From: Firm-04 sp045617625
GTDB lineage: Bacteria > Bacillota > Clostridia > Oscillospirales > Ruminococcaceae
NCBI GenBank assembly: GCA_045617625.1
Contig: JAZLJA010000052.1
Location: forward strand, 9,853 to 73,852
Direction: 5' to 3'
DNA: 64,000 nt
Shown: positions 34,888-43,369 of the stretch, piece after piece
How positions within the stretch are numbered: the stretch's first letter is position 1
Layout of the letters: each line of letters begins with the position of its first letter
Made by a program: the position numbers and the translations under genes
Notes under the pieces: generated by a model
Seen by the model: the letters and a program-made list of their open reading frames with translations, nothing else
Databases searched by the model: none
What the model was told of the DNA's origin: nothing

Positions 34888-35976
34888 ATGATGAATCAAA
34901 AACAACAATTTCAACCCATACGGATCTCTGACCGCGGTGCAACCCTGCTGGTTTTTGTCCTCATTGCCGCATTTCTGATTACCGGAAAGCTGTTTGTCTT
35001 TGGCAAAGCGGCGGAACCTGATATTTTCCCCGATGAGCCGTATGCAGGCGATGAGACGCTGCCGCCTGTGACAGATCTGACTTCCGCATTCGGGAGCAGC
35101 AGTTCTGTCTCAACAACGACGACATCCGCGATCACGGGTTCTTCTGCTGCCGATGGAAGCGATGCGACTCTGCCGCTTGCCTCGGATACGGCGGTTTCTG
35201 TTCCGATCATCTCCGATACTGCGGTTTCGCAGGACATGGATGGTTTTACAACGACGCTGACTACTACCACGGAGGCAGTGATCGTCAGCACCACGACCAC
35301 CGCAGCAACCGTTTCCGAAACAGCACCGCCGACGACGACAACCGTCACAACAACCACCACTGAGGCAGCTCCCGTGATTCCGCAGAATGCAGGATTTTCT
35401 GCGGCTCCCGACGGCTATTTCAACGACGCACTGTTCATCGGCGATTCACGCACCGTCGGTATGCGTGACTATGCACCGATCGCAGGCGCTGATTACTTCT
35501 GTAATGTCGGCATGAGTATTTATAATGTGCGTAAGACCGCAGTCAATGTGGCAGGGCGGGGCAGTCTCACGTTTTCGTCGCTGATCTCAGGAAAAAAATA
35601 CGGCAAGGTCTACATCATGCTGGGTGTCAACGAGGTTGCCGAAAAGCCGCAGAATTTCGCAAATTTCATACAGGGCATGGTCAGCGATATCCAGAGATCC
35701 AATCCGAATGTGATCGTGTATCTGGAGGCGAACCTCCATTTTGCCGCAAGCCGTTCCAACAAGGATAAGGTTTATAACAACACAAAACTCAATGCGATCA
35801 ACAATGCCGTCAAGGGGTTGGCAAACGGCACGAATGTCTTTTATCTCGACGTCAATCCGCTGTTTGATGACGCAAACGGCTGTATGCGGCAGGAGATGAC
35901 AGGCGACGGCACACATCCTTATGCGAAATACTATCTGACATGGCGCGATTGGCTGATGAACAACGTCGTGACTTGA
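34888..35976 (+). CDS. Membrane-anchored SGNH/GDSL protein, partner of the MBOAT acyltransferase
   Basis: A 362-residue protein: one N-terminal membrane helix (ATLLVFVLIAAFLITGKLF), a ~120-residue Ser/Thr-rich stalk with TTTT blocks, and an SGNH hydrolase domain from ~170. The serine block is FIGDSRTVGMR, block III GVNE and block V DGTHPYAKYY, so the Ser-Asp-His triad is present. MBOAT plus SGNH pairs (as PatA/PatB) add O-acyl groups to cell-wall or secreted polymers. The start could be ATG 34888 or 34891. The Thr stalk resembles that of the dockerin proteins in this genome. Confidence 0.82.
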   Translation: MMNQKQQFQPIRISDRGATLLVFVLIAAFLITGKLFVFGKAAEPDIFPDEPYAGDETLPPVTDLTSAFGSSSSVSTTTTSAITGSSAADGSDATLPLASDTAVSVPIISDTAVSQDMDGFTTTLTTTTEAVIVSTTTTAATVSETAPPTTTTVTTTTTEAAPVIPQNAGFSAAPDGYFNDALFIGDSRTVGMRDYAPIAGADYFCNVGMSIYNVRKTAVNVAGRGSLTFSSLISGKKYGKVYIMLGVNEVAEKPQNFANFIQGMVSDIQRSNPNVIVYLEANLHFAASRSNKDKVYNNTKLNAINNAVKGLANGTNVFYLDVNPLFDDANGCMRQEMTGDGTHPYAKYYLTWRDWLMNNVVT

Positions 35977-36035
35977 TGAAAACGCGCATACGAGAGAGCA
36001 AATACTCGTGTGCGCGTGATTTTATGTTTTCTGTA

Positions 36036-36064
36036 TTGACAAATGGAAAAGTTTATGGTATAAT
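36036..36064 (+). promoter_or_regulatory. Consensus sigma-A promoter of pnuC
   Basis: TTGACA (36036-36041), 17-bp spacer, TATAAT (36059-36064). The leader of ~65 nt contains a small CAGTC/GACTG hairpin; no known riboswitch was recognised. Confidence 0.93.
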
Positions 36065-36135
36065 GTCGAATGTGCAGTCTGAGAGGGACTGTATATCGTT
36101 TTTTTGTGCTTTGCCATACGAAAGGAGAAGATTTT

Positions 36136-36921
36136 ATGGCAAAAGAATCCTTTTCGCAGCGGTGTAAAAATCTCTGGGGCTTTTTCACTGCTTACGAAAA
36201 AATCTGGTTTTTCAGCATTTTGATCCTGGCATTCATCTTCGCGTTTATATTCCCTGAGGAGGATGTCAACGGGGTCAACGGCACGCTCATCATGGGGCTG
36301 TATCTCGCAGATACGTTTCTGAACATTCTCTGTGAGCTGCTGATCTCCAAGCAGAGCAAATGGAACTTCATCGTCTCGCTGTTTGTGGAGGTGACGGAGA
36401 TTCTGATTTGCGTGGTGCTGTCCTATCGGTTTGCCACGATGGCGACGACTGTTTTCTTCTGGATCCCCATTGACATTGCAAGTTTTGTCAACTGGCACAA
36501 GCATCCGGATCGTCAGCAGGAGGAACTGACCAAGGTGCGCAGACTTTCGGGCTTGGCGGAATTTCTCGTGATTCTCGGCATCGCAGTCTGGACGTTGGGT
36601 GTCGGGTATTTTCTCACGACGCTGGACATCGGCACAGACCTGTTTGGCGGCAACGAAGTGCTGGAAGTTGTCGTCTGCTATCTGGATGCATGCGTATCGG
36701 CAGTTGCCATTGCGAACGGCGTGTTCATTTTCCTGCGCTATCGGGAACAGTGGATCGCATGGTATATCGACGCATTGCTGGAGGCGGCGATCAACATTCT
36801 GTCAGGACAGTATGTGCTGCTGGTGCTGAAAGTCGGATATCTGACCAACACGACCTATGGCTATATCAAATGGACAAAATACATCAAGGAACATCGGGTG
36901 GAGGAAAAATCTCTGCTCTGA
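36136..36921 (+). CDS. pnuC: PnuC-family vitamin-precursor transporter (probably nicotinamide riboside)
   Basis: A 261-residue membrane protein with about seven segments. The PnuC signature is the conserved aromatic/Asn cluster: WFFSILILAF at the N-terminus, a W.PIDIASFVNW motif near residue 111-122 and the C-terminal INILSGQYVLLVLKVGYLTNTTYGYIKW. PnuC proteins let nicotinamide riboside equilibrate across the membrane, trapped by phosphorylation; close relatives carry thiamine or riboflavin. The start at 36136 follows AAAGGAGAAG. A monocistronic unit. Confidence 0.85.
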   Translation: MAKESFSQRCKNLWGFFTAYEKIWFFSILILAFIFAFIFPEEDVNGVNGTLIMGLYLADTFLNILCELLISKQSKWNFIVSLFVEVTEILICVVLSYRFATMATTVFFWIPIDIASFVNWHKHPDRQQEELTKVRRLSGLAEFLVILGIAVWTLGVGYFLTTLDIGTDLFGGNEVLEVVVCYLDACVSAVAIANGVFIFLRYREQWIAWYIDALLEAAINILSGQYVLLVLKVGYLTNTTYGYIKWTKYIKEHRVEEKSLL

Positions 36922-36937
36922 GCTGCATCACATAATG

Positions 36938-36982
36938 AAAGGAACGCGCAGGCTGTGAAAACGGCTTGCGCGATCCTTTTTC
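36938..36982 (+). terminator. Intrinsic terminator after pnuC
   Basis: AAAGGAACGCGCAGGC pairs with GCTTGCGCGATCCTTT (mismatched in two places), followed by a T-rich run. Confidence 0.8.
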
Positions 36983-37117
36983 ATTTTCACAAAATGACGG
37001 AATACTGCCGCTTGAAATCATATTTGCTGTGCATCATGACAAAGTTTTGCTGTTGCCGTCCCAAATCCCTGTTTTGAATCGTATAATAGATATGAAGATT
37101 TCCCGAAGGAGGACAAG

Positions 37118-39562
37118 ATGCAGGAAGAAAAAAACACACAGCAATCTGTGGACGCCGCAGATCTGCTGGAACAGGAAGTTGAAAAGCACTCCAGACAGCA
37201 TGCGGAGCAGCTGCGAGCAAAGGAAAAAACACATAGATCCAAACGTATCGCGCTGATCTGCACCGCCGCGGCAATATTGGCAGGGGGCATCGGCGGAGCA
37301 GTCTGGGGATGGTCACGGTACATCACCAAGCCGGATGATGCCTCATCCGCCGCAGATTCACTGTCAGAAGGACAGCACATTATGGGCGGCAATTCGCAGC
37401 AGTCATCGGAATCATCAGAATCATTGGCAGGCGGCACAGAAAACAGCGGCGCGGATAGTGTGATTCTTACGCAGGACGGCGCGAACGGTGACAAACAGGA
37501 GGGCTATCTGGTCTATCTGAAAGACAATGCGCTTTGGTATCGTGATCTGGCGGAGGAAGAACCGCGGAAAATCAGCCAAAGGGTGCTCTCGTCTGATCAG
37601 GCTTATGATATACAGTCGGTCGGATCGATCGTGGCACAATATGTCTGTGTGCTGCCCGACAAAAGCGGGGTTTTTTATCCGAGCGATATTTCCGCTGAAT
37701 TCGAAACAGATGATGATATCATATTTTCCGAGTCAACGATTGTGGGGGCATCGGGGTACGATTCTTCGATCGCCGGCGACAGAGTCACCATTGCATATCA
37801 GTCCCTTTTGCGCCCTGATGAGAGCCCTTACATTTTGGACAGTGGCGTGCGGGATTATGAGGTGCTTGCGGATTGCTCAGGCGTGTTCTATATGAAAGTG
37901 CAGTCGGAGAAAAGCAACATCATAACGCTTTATTACAGCGACTTGCAGCAGCGCATCAAACTTTCGGAGAAGGCGCAGAGTTTTGTGATATCGAAAGACC
38001 AGAGCCGCATCGGCGTGCTGGATTCAGACAAGACGTTTTCTGTCAGGGACGTGCATCATCCTGATAAAATCCTCTGGCAGTTCTCAGACTGCAATGAAGT
38101 TTATGCGGTGAATGATGCCTTGACGGAGGTCACCTATGAGAACACCACCAAGCAATATCTGATGCGTGCCCGTGAGGGCGAAGAACCGCAGGTGATTGTG
38201 GATTGTATGATTAGCGGTATCGAGATGATGGCGGATGACGGCACCTTTTATTATCGCACGGAGAAGAAAATATCCAACGTGGATGGTGTGACCGCAGATC
38301 GCTTGGTGACACCGTCAGCATACGCGGATGATTCAGGACAGCCTGAAATTGCAGACGGAAAGCATCTTTACGAGATCGAAACCTACATCGACTGCGTGGA
38401 TGACCCGTGGGCGGAATCAGACAAAACGGCGCATGCGGATGACAGAGCGGATGAAGCCTATCGGATGCGGGATAGTATTCGTGCCTTTCTGCGTGATACA
38501 ACGTTCACAAGGTTGTCTGCACTCTGGTATTATGACGGGACGCAGTCGCATTTGATCTCACGCTGTATGATAGATGAAGGCAATGCCATCAAGGAAAAGA
38601 ATCGGCTGATGATTGTGGAGAACAACGAATCGGTCTCGGTATCCATGTCTGACCTGACGGATATGATGGAGGCAAGTGCTGCGCGGGGCGAATCATGGCG
38701 TGAGATGAGAAGGAAGCTTCTCGGTGACTATTTTCTTTATGCTTTCGATCAGGGTTCCTCCTATGTGATGCTGGACGGCGGAAAACGTGTGCCGATGGAG
38801 ATGGAGAAACAGCCGAATTCCCTCGCATATCTTATCCCAATGGATGAATATGAATATGTGGCAACGGATGGCATAGAAAACGAGGACCGTCTGATTTGCG
38901 ATGTTTCCGAGCAGTATATCATGAACGATACGGTCATCATGGAAGACGGTGAAGTGAAACATGAAGATGCACCGCTGACCTTGTCAAAAATCATGACGCT
39001 GCCGCAAAATGGGTGCGGCACACCCAAAGTATATACGGAGCGCGGGATATCCCTTCTCGGCACGGTCAATCGGGAGCCGCTGTATATGGCATTGAACGAG
39101 GCGTGGGATGAGAAGCAGCTTTGGTGCGGTGACGAGATGATCTGGTCAGAAAAGCTGGACAAGCCGTTCACAACATGGGAAGAACTGTGGAATTCATATC
39201 TCAGTCCGATCTGGAATGACGGCAGCGAGCCGGAATTATTCTTCTGCCCGAATTATACGTATAATGACATCAGGAGCGGAGGGCGTGTTCTGCGTCTGGT
39301 GCAAGGGACAGAGGAGATTCTTGTACGGAATGTGGTGCCGCAGCAGTCGATGAATAATCATGATTGGCTGCTGCTTACGGATACGGTATACTATCAGAAC
39401 GAGGACTCGATGACCTGCATCACGCCGGGAGAACTTCAGCTGCTGCACGGCACAGAATTCATCACGATTGACCGTGGTGTGCAGTGGGTTGTTGCAACGG
39501 ACGCTGTGGTGCCGGAAACAGATAGAGTGATGCGGGACGGCGAAACGTATGTCATGGTGTAA
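37118..39562 (+). CDS. Large membrane-anchored protein of unknown function
   Basis: An 814-residue protein. Residues ~1-40 form a charged, probably coiled-coil cytoplasmic segment. One membrane helix follows (ALICTAAAILAGGIGGAVWGW), then a Ser/Gly-rich spacer and a ~700-residue extracytoplasmic part with many short beta-strand blocks (GYLVYLKDNALWYRDL, GVFYMKVQ, NIITLYYSDLQQRI, TFYYRTEKKI) that look like propeller blades. No catalytic motif was recognised. The layout resembles the 404-residue protein at 3019-4233. A good RBS (GAAGGAGG) and codon use support it as real. It is a single-gene unit with a terminator. Confidence 0.72.
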   Translation: MQEEKNTQQSVDAADLLEQEVEKHSRQHAEQLRAKEKTHRSKRIALICTAAAILAGGIGGAVWGWSRYITKPDDASSAADSLSEGQHIMGGNSQQSSESSESLAGGTENSGADSVILTQDGANGDKQEGYLVYLKDNALWYRDLAEEEPRKISQRVLSSDQAYDIQSVGSIVAQYVCVLPDKSGVFYPSDISAEFETDDDIIFSESTIVGASGYDSSIAGDRVTIAYQSLLRPDESPYILDSGVRDYEVLADCSGVFYMKVQSEKSNIITLYYSDLQQRIKLSEKAQSFVISKDQSRIGVLDSDKTFSVRDVHHPDKILWQFSDCNEVYAVNDALTEVTYENTTKQYLMRAREGEEPQVIVDCMISGIEMMADDGTFYYRTEKKISNVDGVTADRLVTPSAYADDSGQPEIADGKHLYEIETYIDCVDDPWAESDKTAHADDRADEAYRMRDSIRAFLRDTTFTRLSALWYYDGTQSHLISRCMIDEGNAIKEKNRLMIVENNESVSVSMSDLTDMMEASAARGESWREMRRKLLGDYFLYAFDQGSSYVMLDGGKRVPMEMEKQPNSLAYLIPMDEYEYVATDGIENEDRLICDVSEQYIMNDTVIMEDGEVKHEDAPLTLSKIMTLPQNGCGTPKVYTERGISLLGTVNREPLYMALNEAWDEKQLWCGDEMIWSEKLDKPFTTWEELWNSYLSPIWNDGSEPELFFCPNYTYNDIRSGGRVLRLVQGTEEILVRNVVPQQSMNNHDWLLLTDTVYYQNEDSMTCITPGELQLLHGTEFITIDRGVQWVVATDAVVPETDRVMRDGETYVMV

Positions 39563-39603
39563 AGTAATTTTCGCACGAGTGCCATTACAAAAGCATAAAA
39601 AAA

Positions 39604-39647
39604 TTATGGTCAAGCCTTTTTTCACAGGCTTGACCATAACTTTTATT
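39604..39647 (+). terminator. Intrinsic terminator after the 814-residue protein gene
   Basis: A perfect 14-bp stem TTATGGTCAAGCCT / AGGCTTGACCATAA with an 8-nt loop, followed by CTTTTATTTT and preceded by an A-run. Confidence 0.9.
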
Positions 39648-39752
39648 TTGAATCCGTCGAAAAGATATGGGGGACTCCTTTATCGGGTACACGGTATGCT
39701 TTGCAGAACTGCGAGAGCACCATGCCATGATCCATGCATCGCAGATACCGCA

Positions 39753-41630
39753 TTATTCGCCCTCTTTGTAGTCAAATGCGGCGGCGGCAGGTTTCGGGGC
39801 TGCACCCGCAGGCAGTGCCTTGCTGAACTGCGTCTCGTAAAGCTGTGTGTAAACGCCGCCTGCTCCGACCAGTTCATCATGCGTTCCGCGCTCTGCGATC
39901 GTGCCGTCCTGAATGACCAGAATCTCATCTGCCGCCAGAATTGTCGAGAGACGGTGTGCAATCAGAATGCTCGTGCGCGATTCGATCAGCGGCTCGATCG
40001 CATCCTGAATCTTCTGCTCCGAAATGGAATCCAGTGCCGATGTCGCTTCATCAAAAATCATGATGGTCGGGTCTTTGAGCAGCACACGGGCAATCGAGAT
40101 GCGCTGTTTTTCACCGCCCGAAAGCTTCAAGCCGCGGTTGCCCACCATCGTGTCAAATCCTGCTTCCTGATTCTGAATGAAATCATAGATGTTTGCCTGT
40201 TTGCACGCGTCGATGAGCTCCTCCTCCGTTGCATCAGGCTTTGCATAAAGCAGATTGTCGCGGATGGAACCGTTGAACAGATATGTTTCCTGACTGACGA
40301 TGCCCACATGATCGCGCAAAAATGCAAGGTCAAGCTTTCGGACATCGACACCGTCAAAGGTCACGCTGCCATCAATGACGTCGTAAAGACGCGGAATCAG
40401 GTTGACAAGCGTACTTTTGCCTGAACCCGACGGTCCGACCACAGCGATGCAGTCGCCGCTGTTGAGCTTGAAATTGATGTCCTTGAGAATCTGCCGTTCC
40501 TTATCGTAATAAAAACCGACATTTTTGAATTCGATGTTGCCCTGAACCGTATCTTCCGCGGGGGTGACAGCATCGGGGGCGTTCTCGATTTCCACGGGCA
40601 TATCAAAATACTCGAAGATACGGGTGAACAGTGCCATAGAACGAATCCAGTCCACCTGAATGTTCAGCAGCGAGTTGACAGGTCCGTACATTCTGCTGAG
40701 CAATGCCACCAGCACTGTGATGTCACCGACTGTGAGCGTGGAATCGTATTTCATCATCAGCACGCCGCCCACGAGATAAAGCAGCATCGGACCGATACTC
40801 GAAAATGTACTCAGTGCGACACGGAACCATCTGCCTGCCATGCTTTCGCGAATGTTGAGGTCGATCATCTTTTTGTTGACGGCTTCGTAGCGGTCATATT
40901 CGCGCTTTTCCTGTCCGAACAGCTTGACGAGAAGCTGTCCGCTGACAGACATGGTCTCGTTGAGAATGCCGTTGATCTCGTCGCTGCAAGCCTGTGATTC
41001 GTTGGTGATCGACCAGCGTGTTTTGCCTGCACTGCGCGTGGGGATCGTGAACAGGGGAATGACCACCATGCCAACAAGGGCGAGGATCCAGTTTTTCTCA
41101 AACATCACAACCAGTGCAACGATCAGCGTGATCGAGTTGGAGATGATGGTTGTCAGAGTGCTTGTGATAATCTGCTGCACACCTGCGATGTCACTTGTCA
41201 TGCGCGTGATGATGTCGCCCTGATTGTTGGATGTGAAGAATCGCTGTGACATTTTTTGGAGGTGCAGATACATTTTGTTGCGCATATCGTAGGTGATATG
41301 CTGTGCGATCCAGGTGTTCAGGTAGCTTTCCAGCACACCGATGAGGTTTGCGCCGAGTGTCACGCCAAGCGAAAGCAGGATGAACGTGACAAGTTTGCTC
41401 ATGCTGCGTCCGATGAGGCCTTCGTCGATGATTTTACCTGTCAGCACGGAGGGCCAGAGGGTGAAAATCGACGAAATGAGGATAGCGACCAGAACAAGCG
41501 CAAACTGTTTCCAGTATGGCTTCAGGTAAGAGAAAATACGCAAAAGCAGTTCTTTTGTGACTTTGGGGCGATTTTTCATTTCTTCTTCGGTGAGATATTT
41601 TCCGCCCCGTCCGCCGCCCATTGGTGGCAT
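39753..41630 (-). CDS. ABC half-transporter (fused permease and ATPase, exporter type)
   Basis: A 625-residue type I ABC exporter half: six membrane segments (~30-320) and a C-terminal ATPase with Walker A GPSGSGKST, Q-loop SQETYLF, signature LSGGEKQRIS, Walker B IMIFDEATSALD and H-loop AHRLS. Such proteins export lipids, peptides or drugs as dimers; no partner half lies beside it, so a homodimer is likely. The start is uncertain: ATG at 41630 (MPPMGGGRGG) fits the family, 41642 lies on the RBS. Substrate unknown. Confidence 0.88.
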   Translation of the reverse strand: MPPMGGGRGGKYLTEEEMKNRPKVTKELLLRIFSYLKPYWKQFALVLVAILISSIFTLWPSVLTGKIIDEGLIGRSMSKLVTFILLSLGVTLGANLIGVLESYLNTWIAQHITYDMRNKMYLHLQKMSQRFFTSNNQGDIITRMTSDIAGVQQIITSTLTTIISNSITLIVALVVMFEKNWILALVGMVVIPLFTIPTRSAGKTRWSITNESQACSDEINGILNETMSVSGQLLVKLFGQEKREYDRYEAVNKKMIDLNIRESMAGRWFRVALSTFSSIGPMLLYLVGGVLMMKYDSTLTVGDITVLVALLSRMYGPVNSLLNIQVDWIRSMALFTRIFEYFDMPVEIENAPDAVTPAEDTVQGNIEFKNVGFYYDKERQILKDINFKLNSGDCIAVVGPSGSGKSTLVNLIPRLYDVIDGSVTFDGVDVRKLDLAFLRDHVGIVSQETYLFNGSIRDNLLYAKPDATEEELIDACKQANIYDFIQNQEAGFDTMVGNRGLKLSGGEKQRISIARVLLKDPTIMIFDEATSALDSISEQKIQDAIEPLIESRTSILIAHRLSTILAADEILVIQDGTIAERGTHDELVGAGGVYTQLYETQFSKALPAGAAPKPAAAAFDYKEGE

Positions 41631-41680
41631 AGCAATCAACATCCTTTCATCACGCGCCGAAACACGGCACAATTTGCTTT

Positions 41681-41709
41681 ATTATAGCACAGAGTGTGGA
41701 GATTTGCAA
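41681..41709 (-). promoter_or_regulatory. Sigma-A promoter of the ABC half-transporter
   Basis: Minus-strand TTGCAA (41709-41704), 17-bp spacer, TATAAT (41686-41681). Confidence 0.9.
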
Positions 41710-41766
41710 GGGGTTACGGGAAAAAAGCGCGGGGAAAGCGTCTCCGAGTCACAGCCGCGCCCCTCG

Positions 41767-41862
41767 TCGCGCTCCGCAGAGCGCGAAACACCCCTCTCGT
41801 CCTAAAATAATCAGGAAGGTAGGGAACGCTGTGCGTTCCTTGGAACCCTATTAAGGGGTTCC
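41767..41862. repeat. Cluster of three inverted repeats
   Basis: TCGCGCTC/GAGCGCGA (41767-41786), GGAACGC/GCGTTCC (41823-41839) and GGAACCC/GGGTTCC (41842-41862), in a GC-rich stretch between the ABC transporter promoter and the XRE gene. The outer GGGAAC and GTTCCC blocks could also pair with each other. None has a U-tract. It may be a small non-coding repeat element; copies elsewhere were not found in this window. Confidence 0.5.
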
Positions 41863-41935
41863 CACCGCCCTAGCTTTCGGCGCAGAGAGGAAATATATTG
41901 CGGAGCAGGAGCAGAACAAACACGCTCCAAAATCA

Positions 41936-42163
41936 TCACACGGCGAAGATATCGTCATAGCTGACACCGAGAATTTCGCGGATGAGGATGATTTCGTCAG
42001 GGTAAAGGTGACGCTGTCCGACTTCGATTTTTGCCACGGCACTGCGGGTGATGTCACAGCCGCGCACTTGAAGTCTTGCTGCAAGTTCATCTTGTGTGAT
42101 CTTTGCGTGTTCACGCAGTTTTCGGATGTTGTTCCCGACTTGTGTTTCGATGGTTTTGTTCAT
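41936..42163 (-). CDS. Small XRE-family DNA-binding regulator
   Basis: A 75-residue single-domain helix-turn-helix protein of the Cro/CI (XRE) type: NIRKLREHAKITQDELAARLQ forms the first helices and CDITRSAVAKIEVGQRHLYPDEIILIREILGVSYDDIF completes the fold. It is divergently placed from a small membrane-protein gene. The 128-bp gap holds two palindromes that are natural operators for a dimeric XRE protein. RBS GGGAGGA. Confidence 0.9.
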   Translation of the reverse strand: MNKTIETQVGNNIRKLREHAKITQDELAARLQVRGCDITRSAVAKIEVGQRHLYPDEIILIREILGVSYDDIFAV

Positions 42164-42190
42164 ATTGCATAAATCCTCCCTTGTATTTTC

Positions 42191-42208
42191 TGCACCTAAA
42201 TAAGTGCA
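42191..42208. promoter_or_regulatory. Operator palindrome 1 (upstream of the promoter)
   Basis: TGCACCTAAATAAGTGCA, an imperfect palindrome matching operator 2 in 15 of 18 bases. It lies 6 bp before the -35 of the plus-strand promoter. Confidence 0.8.
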
Positions 42209-42214
42209 AACCTC

Positions 42215-42243
42215 TTGACATTATTATAAATGTTGTGTATAAT
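42215..42243 (+). promoter_or_regulatory. Consensus sigma-A promoter of the 84-residue protein gene
   Basis: TTGACA (42215-42220), 17-bp spacer, TATAAT (42238-42243). It is enclosed between operators 1 and 2. A minus-strand TATAAT at 42228-42223 could serve the XRE gene but lacks a good -35. Confidence 0.93.
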
Positions 42244-42248
42244 AAAAT

Positions 42249-42266
42249 TGCACCTATATAGGTGCA
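42249..42266. promoter_or_regulatory. Operator palindrome 2 (over the transcription start)
   Basis: TGCACCTATATAGGTGCA is a perfect 18-bp palindrome just after the -10, where a bound repressor would block the plus-strand gene. Confidence 0.88.
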
Positions 42267-42291
42267 AATGCAAAAATAAGGAGGAATTATT

Positions 42292-42546
42292 ATGACACAA
42301 AGAATTCGCAGATGTTCATCACAAAAGGAACTTGAAAAAGTTGTAGATGATTTCATTACCGTCGGCTATAAGGTGAAATCAAGAGGGGAATCCTCAGTTG
42401 TACTGGAAAAATTCAAGCCGAAGAAGCATGGCACTGTGTTTCTCTGGACATTCTGGTGGACGGCAGGCATTGGCAATCTTATCTATGCTCTGATTCCGCC
42501 AACGCTGGAGGATGAAGTCTGCGTCAAGATTGACGACACAATTTAA
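42292..42546 (+). CDS. Small membrane protein under XRE control
   Basis: An 84-residue protein of unknown function: a basic/polar N-terminal domain (~1-45, ELEKVVDDFITVGYKVKSRGESSVVLEKF) and one or two short membrane segments (TVFLWTFWWTAGIGNLIYALIPP), then an acidic tail. It has a strong RBS (AAGGAGG), a consensus promoter and paired operators, which all argue that it is real. The N-terminal part resembles small soluble domains that precede a TM segment in Firmicute proteins of unknown role. Confidence 0.78.
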   Translation: MTQRIRRCSSQKELEKVVDDFITVGYKVKSRGESSVVLEKFKPKKHGTVFLWTFWWTAGIGNLIYALIPPTLEDEVCVKIDDTI

Positions 42547-42574
42547 CCGCCTGCATCTTTTTCATATACCCAAA

Positions 42575-42615
42575 GCACAAACGGCACAGTCAGAAAATGG
42601 CTGTGCCGTTTGTGC
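42575..42615. terminator. Strong hairpin without U-tract
   Basis: A perfect 15-bp stem GCACAAACGGCACAG / CTGTGCCGTTTGTGC with an 11-nt loop. No run of T follows on either strand, so termination would have to be weak or factor-dependent. Confidence 0.55.
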
Positions 42616-42689
42616 ATAATGTCAAATCGCGCAAAACGGTTTTGTATTCCATGCACAATTTGTGAAATTAGCAGAAATTTCTTCACAGC

Positions 42690-42718
42690 TTGACATTTTG
42701 CCCCAAATACGCTATAAT
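42690..42718 (+). promoter_or_regulatory. Consensus promoter of the str operon
   Basis: TTGACA (42690-42695), 17-bp spacer, TATAAT (42713-42718), about 50 nt before rpsL. Confidence 0.95.
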
Positions 42719-42771
42719 AGACAAGTATGCGAATGGTCGCATATAATACTATTCAAAGAAGGAGGAAAATT

Positions 42772-43194
42772 ATGCCAACCTTTAACCAGCTTGTTCGTAA
42801 GGGCAGAAAGTCTCTGACGGAGAAATCGACCGCTCCTGCACTTCAGAAAGGCTACAATGCACAGAAGAAGTCCCAGATCGATCTGAGCTCCCCTCAGAAG
42901 CGTGGCGTCTGCCCCGCAGTCAAAACCGCAACCCCGAAGAAGCCGAACTCTGCTATGCGTAAGATCGCAAGAGTCCGTCTGACCAACGGTTATGAAGTTA
43001 CTGCTTACATTCCCGGTATTGGTCACAACCTTCAGGAACACAGCGTTGTTCTGATTCGCGGCGGCCGTGTTAAGGACCTCCCTGGTGTGCGTTATCACAT
43101 CATTCGTGGTACACTCGATGCACAGGGCGTCAATGGTCGTTTGCAGGCTCGCTCCAAGTACGGCGCAAAGCGTCCGAAGGCAGGCAAGAAGTAA
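42772..43194 (+). CDS. rpsL: 30S ribosomal protein S12
   Basis: A 140-residue S12 with the decoding-site loops TATPKKPNSAMRK and VLIRGGRVKDLPGVRYH, where streptomycin-resistance changes occur (Lys of PKKPNS and of GRVKDLPG; both are wild-type here). The start at 42772 follows AAGGAGG; the open frame upstream contains the promoter. First gene of rpsL-rpsG-fusA. Confidence 0.98.
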   Translation: MPTFNQLVRKGRKSLTEKSTAPALQKGYNAQKKSQIDLSSPQKRGVCPAVKTATPKKPNSAMRKIARVRLTNGYEVTAYIPGIGHNLQEHSVVLIRGGRVKDLPGVRYHIIRGTLDAQGVNGRLQARSKYGAKRPKAGKK

Positions 43195-43369
43195 TTCTTA
43201 CCCGCAAACCATTATTTCAGCAATTTTCCCACAAGGCTCTTGTGGATTTGATAGATGGCATATACTATATAATAATAGTGGATGCTGCGTCTTTTCTGCA
43301 TTGCCGAACACAGTTTCTCATAACTGTGAGTACCTGTGAATTCATTCTATCATGAAGGAGGGAAGCGAG

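Noticed and set aside
36065..36135. An NAD+ or preQ1-type riboswitch in the pnuC leader
   Set aside because: The leader is short and only a 5-bp hairpin is visible; no pseudoknot pattern could be supported.
42164..42356. An 81-codon minus-strand frame starting upstream of the XRE gene (alternative ATG at 42171)
   Set aside because: It is out of frame with the HTH protein and crosses both operators and the divergent promoter.
41936..42546. A toxin-antitoxin pair made of the XRE regulator and the 84-residue protein
   Set aside because: The genes are divergent rather than in one operon and the membrane protein matches no toxin I recognise, so I keep it as a regulatory switch of unknown purpose.
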